A stretch of 64,000 nucleotides of DNA, taken from the NCBI GenBank assembly GCA_031841125.1, contig JAJSSI010000064.1, forward strand, positions 1-64,000, given 5' to 3'. Positions 58,391 to 64,000 of this stretch are shown here, piece by piece; positions within the stretch are counted from its first letter, which is position 1, and every line of letters starts with the position of its first letter. The stretch is from Acanthococcus lagerstroemiae. Taxonomy: Eukaryota; Arthropoda; Insecta; Hemiptera; Eriococcidae. The notes under the pieces were generated by a model, which was given only the letters and a program-made list of their open reading frames with translations, did no database searches and was not told the origin of the DNA. A program made the position numbers and the translations under genes.

Positions 58391-59148
58391 AGAGAAAAGT
58401 TGAACATGAAGACATCCATTCAAGTTAGAGAAGAACAAAGTACGCAGTAGCAACTCAACGGCCCTAACAAAAACATTCACTTATTGCGGAGAATTTTCTT
58501 TAAAAAATTATAATTACATAAGGTCTGAGTATAAATTCTCGTACTCACAATAATTTTCGTAGGCCGTTTGTATGCAGCGTGTCTCATTTGTTGGTTACAC
58601 AAGGAACAAACTGTAACTAGATTCCTTCATTAGATATTCTACCATCTTATTGTCAGTCACACTTCCAAGACTGAAAAAACATTCAAGTCATCAAATTTTA
58701 AAAATACTCACTAAGAAACTATGCAGTATAATATCGTGTCTTACAAGATTAACAAAACAAGAAGTTCGTGAACACAGTTCCCGTTTTTTAACTTTGAAGA
58801 ACTAATGAAAAATAATCTGTAAGAATAACTGAACTCACTCACCGAACAATAATTAATAGGTCAACTAATTATGGATTTCCTGGCTCCCAATTTACAGCAA
58901 CGCCGAAGTCAACATCAATACACGATAACAATAAATTATTATCAAATAGCAATCACTACAATTTTTCTTCTCAGTTTCATCATTTTTTCATAACTCAAAA
59001 GTGGATCAAATAATCTATTTTCGTTATATATGCTCTCTTTTTTCTGTCAGCCAGTCTGCTTCTTTCAAATTCCCTACTGAAAGTACAACATTCATTCTAT
59101 TCTCACATTTCATTATTCCGAGGTTGGCTGCACTACATTTTTTAAGAA

Positions 59149-59228
59149 ATTGCGGCCTCTTGGAATTGCGGCCTCTTGGTATTGCGGCCTCTTGGTATTG
59201 CGGTCTCTTGATTTTGCGGCTACGTGGC
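59149..59228 (+). repeat. Five-unit 16-bp array D
   Basis: Five units (ATTGCGGCCTCTTGGA, ATTGCGGCCTCTTGGT twice, ATTGCGGTCTCTTGAT, cap TTTGCGGCTACGTGGC) followed by ATAGTACC. Preceded by GGTTGGCTGCACTAC at 59123. It stands without the ~1-kb arm. Confidence 0.92.
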
Positions 59229-59976
59229 ATAGTACCGCTGCTTGTAGCTGTCACCAAAAAAATGCGAGTATGGGAATTTTGTCGTCGGATCTCGAGTAAA
59301 ATCGAAAGAGTCTTTTATGTATGTGTTGGTCAAATGATATGTAAGCTTGCTATGATAAGATGATAACGAAAACGATGAAAAATATTTTATGGCAGAGCGC
59401 AAAGCGGCACATTAATTTCTTCTCGGCAACTTTGTGAAATAACTATTGATAGAATAAGTGATTGTAAAATTTAGTTATTATGAAAAAGATTCAGCGTACT
59501 TTGATGTACTGAGTTCCGTTTCTTCGTTGACGATTAAATCTAGATATTGACGGAGCTCGTTTTTGCATCAACGAGGAATAGCAGCGTGAACTTTACTATC
59601 AACCATCTGTATTCAACGTAATTATCTCCTTTAATTTCTCTGATTTCGTCGACGTCTTGAATATATACCGTTACTAACGAAATATTTTAATATTCTTTGT
59701 GTATTTATCAACTTGACGATTACTTTCATATGTGTGTATTTACTGACTGTGAATCGAAGTACAGTCGTTCAAAAATATCATCGTTCTTGTTTATTTTATG
59801 GCAGAATCTCAAGTACATTGGTAAAGAAAGCTGGGGGAATAAGAACAAAACACATCTTTACTAGAAATACAAAAGAAACAAAAAATCACAATTGAATCAT
59901 CACAGTGAGCAGTGTTTAATTTTTAAGGAAAACTACTTGTAGAAATAACATAAATGGATATAAAAGTATCATTAAA
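59229..59976. other. No supported gene
   Basis: Short frames without motifs. Confidence 0.5.
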
Positions 59977-60469
59977 CTACCAATCGTGGATAGATATTTC
60001 ACAAACCACATCATCACTGTCGTCTCCTCTCGTGTCATCATCGTTGTCTACATATTTCTCTATGAACAATTCCCAAACTGAATCGCTTTCATCACAAAAG
60101 ACATATGTATCTTCTTCGTCTTCATCAAAATGATGTACTTGAGTGGTCTTCGATCGTGGATACACATTTTTACATCATTCGCGAGATTCTGTTGACATAA
60201 ACTTGAATAAATCGCATGTATCTTTTTCTTTGCGAGCCTTAATCAGCATTTCTTGTGGTGCTTGCAGTTTTTCGAGATGAACTTGTCTACCTGAAGCGGA
60301 ATAAGTCACGGTTATAAGTTGGCCCAGCTAATACGTTGCCATCGGGTGAATACAGAAGACGCACGTAGGATTGTATTTTGAACTTAACCTTCTTTTGAGT
60401 ATTGCCACTTTTTCGTTTGTCACCCGTTTGATATGCCCGATTTTGTAATAATAGAACACCATCTTTCAT
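59977..60469 (-). other. Two neighbouring unrecognised minus-strand frames
   Basis: The upstream frame (60469-60287, 60 codons) starts MKDGVLLLQNRAYQTGDKRK and is basic. Its end CGCTTCAG|GTAGAC could be a splice donor. The downstream frame (60165-59977, 62 codons) is strongly acidic (HFDEDEEDTYVF, VDNDDDTRGDDSDD). Together they could be pieces of one gene with a broken or intronic middle. I do not recognise a family. Confidence 0.3.
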
Positions 60470-60883
60470 AATGAACGAGGACGGATTTTATTTGGCGAAA
60501 TTGAAAAGATCGATGTACTTCTTACTCGTATGGATCTTTTCTTCGTTTCGAACTGGTGTCTGCACTCTCCAAAGTTCCTGTCACACTCGACACTGAGTCA
60601 CTAACTAAAACTGCGTCTCGTTTCTGAAAACCAAAGAATGATTTTCACTTTTTACTTCGAAGCGAACCATGAGCAGAAACCAACCAGGGATGTATTTTTA
60701 CTCTGGCTACCCGTGGCATCCGAGAATAAATGAAATTCTACTACATTTATCGTTAAAATATCCATTTTTGAAAAATGAATATACCAACGACATGAAACCT
60801 TCCCATACATAAACATAAATCTTCACAAGTAACTTCACCGTTTTCGTTATCAATGTTTATATTTTGAAGCTTTAACACGGATT

Positions 60884-61230
60884 TTGCTCAATAGTCCCAT
60901 TAGTGCAGCACACATGGTTACTCATTTTTTTAACGCTGCTTTGTTAGGTTTGGGGGAGGAATGGAATACTGTTGCCCGTTGCAAAGAAGTTGAAAGTGAA
61001 TCGCTGAATAATTTTCATTTACTCTCCGTTCGTTTTTATTTATATTTTTTCTTATCCCAAAAAGGTTAAGTGATCAGTTCACTTCCAGTCCTATTGAATA
61101 AATATTCAGTCCACTTACGATATTTGATGTTGTTTCAGGTACTGTTGCAAAAATAGGAGGTCAAGCAACGGAGAAAACTGAGGAATTGTTCAAAATATTC
61201 TTGATGAGCTCTGTTGTTGAGCTGTTGTAG
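60884..61230 (+). CDS. Hypothetical two-exon gene fragment
   Basis: A 61-codon frame (60884 onward, first plausible ATG 60914 in AAHMVTHFF) meets a splice donor at 61065. An acceptor TTGTTTCAG ends at 61138 and restores the same frame, which continues TVAKIGGQATEKTEELFKIF to TAG 61228-61230. The 74-bp intron fits the sizes seen elsewhere. Exon 1 may itself begin after an acceptor (TTGCTCAATAG at about 60892). No family is recognised; it may be a fragment of a longer host or transposon gene. Confidence 0.35.
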
Positions 61231-63046
61231 GTACTCGAAGTCATTTTGATGAAATGTACGGTGGTACTGTTTTCAGCAAGAATTATAATGTTTTATCATG
61301 ACCAACTTTTTTAAATTGGAAACTACTGCGGTTTCATGTCCATTTATACTTAGAAACTTCAAGCAGCACCAGATATTATTCAAACTGAGAGAACATTTTC
61401 ACACCAATGTGTTTACATGGTAAAATAGAGAACATGCTGTTTAAATTTCCGAAATGATAAGCCTTACCTGGGTATCTACTAGTCTGTACAAATAATACTT
61501 TTCTGGCCAGTTAAATTGAAGAATTTAGAATTCAGACTTTTCCCGTAAACCAATACGAGTTAGGGCAGCCCCAAAATTTTTCCAGACGTGCCTTTTTTTT
61601 TTTTTTTTTTTTTTTAAATGATAGTTTCAGATTCTCAAAACAGCCTCAGATTCACACTGAGTATAGATTCAGTATTCATGTTTTAGCGTTAAACATTCGA
61701 AATCAGTTTATTAAAGATAGGAAGTTACTGTTCTTTTTTTCTTTTCTACAATCCTGGGAAAGCATGTGCTCCTTCTAGCCTCCTTGATTCGGCCATGCAT
61801 ATGAGATAGTAAGAAAATAAAGTGACGATTTGTAGACTGTCGGCCAAACAATCTTGGAGCAACACGTTAGCCTCGTGTAACTTTGTAAGTACATGTTCCT
61901 AATGTGATGCATAATTTATTTACATTAGTATCGTAGTAAAGAAATTATGGAAATTTAATAGGGGTTCACCTTGTGTGCAAAACTGCTGCTGTAGAAATTT
62001 TACAGTGCTAAGTATATGAATCTGCTGTTTTTTCAGCCTAAGTGCATAATTGCACAACAGTTATTCCTTTGCTCCTAAAAAATAATGATAACAGGAAAAA
62101 TGGAATCATTATCCATAAAAGTCTTACAAACGCATACATCACAAGAGAGGTAGCTGAGGAACACAGTGGGGGTAAAACACATGAGAAAAGTACTAGTGTA
62201 CCATCCAATGACTAAAATAACATTATGAAAAAATTTAATGACCATGAAATTGTTAGTAACGACATCGCATTAAAAAAAATTGACTAAAAAACAATTAAGT
62301 TAGTACCGTGTTTATTTAAGATTATTATACGACCGTGTCTGCAGTACCATAGTAATAACTTCACATTACGCATAGAAAAATAACAGTTTGATTAAAATTT
62401 AATGGAAAATACATGTAAAGAAATATAACTGAGGAACATATATGAAAGTAAATTACAAAAAGCAGGTAATACGCGGTGGCAAATAACTTAAAAGTAGAGT
62501 ATTAACAATCTGAAAGGTTCACAAAGTATGATTGGGATAGTAAAAATAATAATTTGAAAAAAGAGACTCATTCCGATAACTTTCCTTTTTCTTGAGTGTT
62601 ACTGTATTACGTTGGTCCCCAAAAACTAAGGGACAGGGACATGCTGAAACAAATTGATAAAATAAAGGTAATACAAATATGTAGTACATAACAAAACAAG
62701 AATTAGGAAACAATAGGAGTACCGCACAGGAACAATACATATGGTAAAAAACGAATAAAATATAAATTACACCTAATAAAAATGAACATAGATTCACAAA
62801 AAGGAAGGTACATACGAGTCTAGAATTCTTGTAATTGTTTATTTCTTGAGTTTCCATAGGAGCGCGTTAGGTACAGCATTAGAGTGTTGAAGCACTTCTC
62901 AACACGACCACGTCATTAAGCAAAGGTAATTTATTTAGCAAAAGTATAATACGCTTTAGAGTGAACGAGGTATATCTTTTGTAATATATACATGAACTCC
63001 TAAGTCCTATGGAAGAGAAATTAACTGAGATCCTTTGTGAGAGTTG
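61231..63046. other. No supported gene
   Basis: Contains a T23 run (61593-61615). A minus frame of 112 codons (62857-62519) is hydrophobic, with several possible membrane segments but no family match. Confidence 0.45.
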
Positions 63047-63047
63047 A

Positions 63048-63060
63048 TGAATTCACACGT
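63048..63060. repeat. Target duplication of the R1-like insertion, left
   Basis: TGAATTCACACGT, repeated at 63618-63630. The match continues A(T/C)AT on both sides. Confidence 0.85.
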
Positions 63061-63062
63061 AT

Positions 63063-63617
63063 ATGGTATGGTGGGACGTATAGCGATGCACGCATGCCAA
63101 AGTGGCCCCTATGACACCGCACCCCCGGCCCCGGAAACTACCCATTTGAGTATCGCATCAGTGGCCGCGGGGAACACTTTGGGGCCGAGCCCGAGCCCCC
63201 ATTTCTCCGTGCCGCAATGGTGGGCGCGTCCTGCCAGGGCCACCATGGGGTTCCCTACTGACCGAGGTCCGCACTCCCTGAGCGCTCGCCTGGAATACAG
63301 GTCCCCACAGCCGGACGCGCTGCCTCTTCACTCTCCGCTCCAGCCCTTGCCTACGGGCTAGCTCTCGACCACTCTGCATCTTATTCGGCATGATGAACAA
63401 TACGAAGGCCGACACCCGGTTCCATCCGCTTCGGCTCTCAGCATCTCCGGGACCAGAGTATCCGGCGCGAGACGGCTGATCACGCCGTCATCGTCCTCCT
63501 CCTCCTTCTCTTCTCCGGGATCGATCGGTACCACCGCCCCATGTAGCTCTCCTGCTCCCGGGCCCCGCACTCGAATAGGGTGTGCCATGGTGTATCCTCC
63601 GCTCCTCGACCGCAGTG
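63063..63617 (-). mobile_element. 5'-truncated R1-like LINE tail
   Basis: A GC-rich minus-strand insertion in AT-rich DNA. It encodes HCGRGAEDTPWHTLFECGARE, the CxCG..DTxxHxLFxC finger at the C-terminus of R1-type reverse transcriptases. After a frame change DDDGVISRLAPDTLVPEMLR follows, and then, in a further frame, SGRELARRQGLERR. At least two frameshifts are present. It is flanked by a 13-17-bp duplication (63048 and 63618), so the 5' end at ~63617 is a true truncation point. About 550 bp in all. Confidence 0.8.
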
Positions 63618-63630
63618 TGAATTCACACGT
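63618..63630. repeat. Target duplication of the R1-like insertion, right
   Basis: TGAATTCACACGT, identical to 63048-63060. Confidence 0.85.
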
Positions 63631-64000
63631 ACATAGAAAAAGTTCATTTTGTTTAGAGAAAAATAAAAAAGAAGTTGGCAAACTAGGTGATCTGTGAAAA
63701 TGAGTTTCAGCCACAAAACTCCAAGTTAAAAAAGCCAAGTACATTAATAAATTGCATGAAAATCAAGAATGAAAGAAGAGAAAAATGGATTCATAACGAT
63801 GTTATAATAATTAATACGTCGTCAAAAGCGAAGGGCGTGGTAGCTCAGGCACGTAGAGTCTACCTTAAACTAGTGCCTTCGATGTAGCGAGCCGCAACCT
63901 ATCCTACATTCTAGTGTTTTTATATCGTAAATTTTTCTGTTATTCCCGCGAGATAAGAACATGTTTGTTTCTTTGTCTTATGTCATTATCGATGCAAAAA
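63631..64000. other. No supported gene
   Basis: AT-rich; nothing recognised before the window edge. Confidence 0.5.

Noticed and set aside
62519..62857. 112-codon hydrophobic minus frame as a membrane protein gene
   Set aside because: AT-rich composition gives F/Y/L-rich frames easily. No family match, no splice support, no conserved neighbour.

Overview
The window looks like AT-rich insect (or other arthropod) nuclear DNA made almost entirely of transposable elements and satellite-like repeats. Evidence for this is small GT-AG introns (74-255 bp), P-like, hAT, piggyBac and Tigger/pogo-type DNA elements, Ty1/copia and BEL/Pao LTR elements, RTE-like and R1-like non-LTR remnants, and a tRNA-derived SINE. 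I find no convincing host gene, no rRNA or functional tRNA, no CRISPR array and no bacterial-type operon. Nothing visible fixes the species; an insect is an inference.

1-6 kb: a ~1.05-kb repeat at the window edge returns in inverted orientation at 41.0-42.0 kb. It ends in an array of exactly five 16-bp units, and arrays of the same design occur at 1.2, 41.0 and 59.1 kb. A complete P-element-like transposon (1469-5968) follows. It has 44/45-bp terminal inverted repeats, 11-bp subterminal inverted repeats, a perfect 8-bp target duplication and a six-exon THAP-domain transposase gene broken by one single-base frameshift.

7-23 kb: a decayed piggyBac transposase, an ancient tandem duplication that carries a hAT MITE in both copies (11.7-13.2 kb), a Tigger/pogo-like element with a nested hAT MITE (13.3-14.0 kb), BEL/Pao remnants on both strands (14.9-17.2 kb; the gag is split by a Tc1/mariner-type MITE), an RTE-like LINE remnant (19.6-20.2 kb), an inverted patch of the 105-bp satellite (20.7-21.5 kb), and a possible Helitron 3' end (22.3 kb).

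23-35 kb: a hAT transposase pseudogene of the ZMYM/TTF-finger type on the minus strand (26498 to 23140), with four frameshifts and two MITE insertions that have target duplications. Then ~5 kb of diverged ~105-bp satellite (27.9-33.0 kb), interrupted by a TA-flanked MITE, a hAT end fragment and an 889-bp element of unknown family with mirrored TGTGAGCAAAATAC repeats.

35-42 kb: a complete and young Ty1/copia element (35044-40837, minus strand) with 191-bp LTRs differing at one base, a 5-bp target duplication and one uninterrupted ~1625-aa Gag-Pol frame. It landed inside a second 16-bp minisatellite. The right arm of the large inverted repeat follows.

42-64 kb: a duplicated AT-rich repeat block (43.4-48.5 kb), a hairpin MITE (50.8 kb), a tRNA-derived SINE (52.6 kb), more satellite, a BEL RNase H remnant (54.1 kb), pyrimidine-rich and ~115-140-bp repeats (54.9-56.1 kb), the fourth 16-bp array (59.1 kb), a few unrecognised short open frames (60-61 kb) and an R1-like LINE tail with its target duplication (63.06-63.62 kb). 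Nested insertions give a relative chronology, with the copia element among the youngest events.
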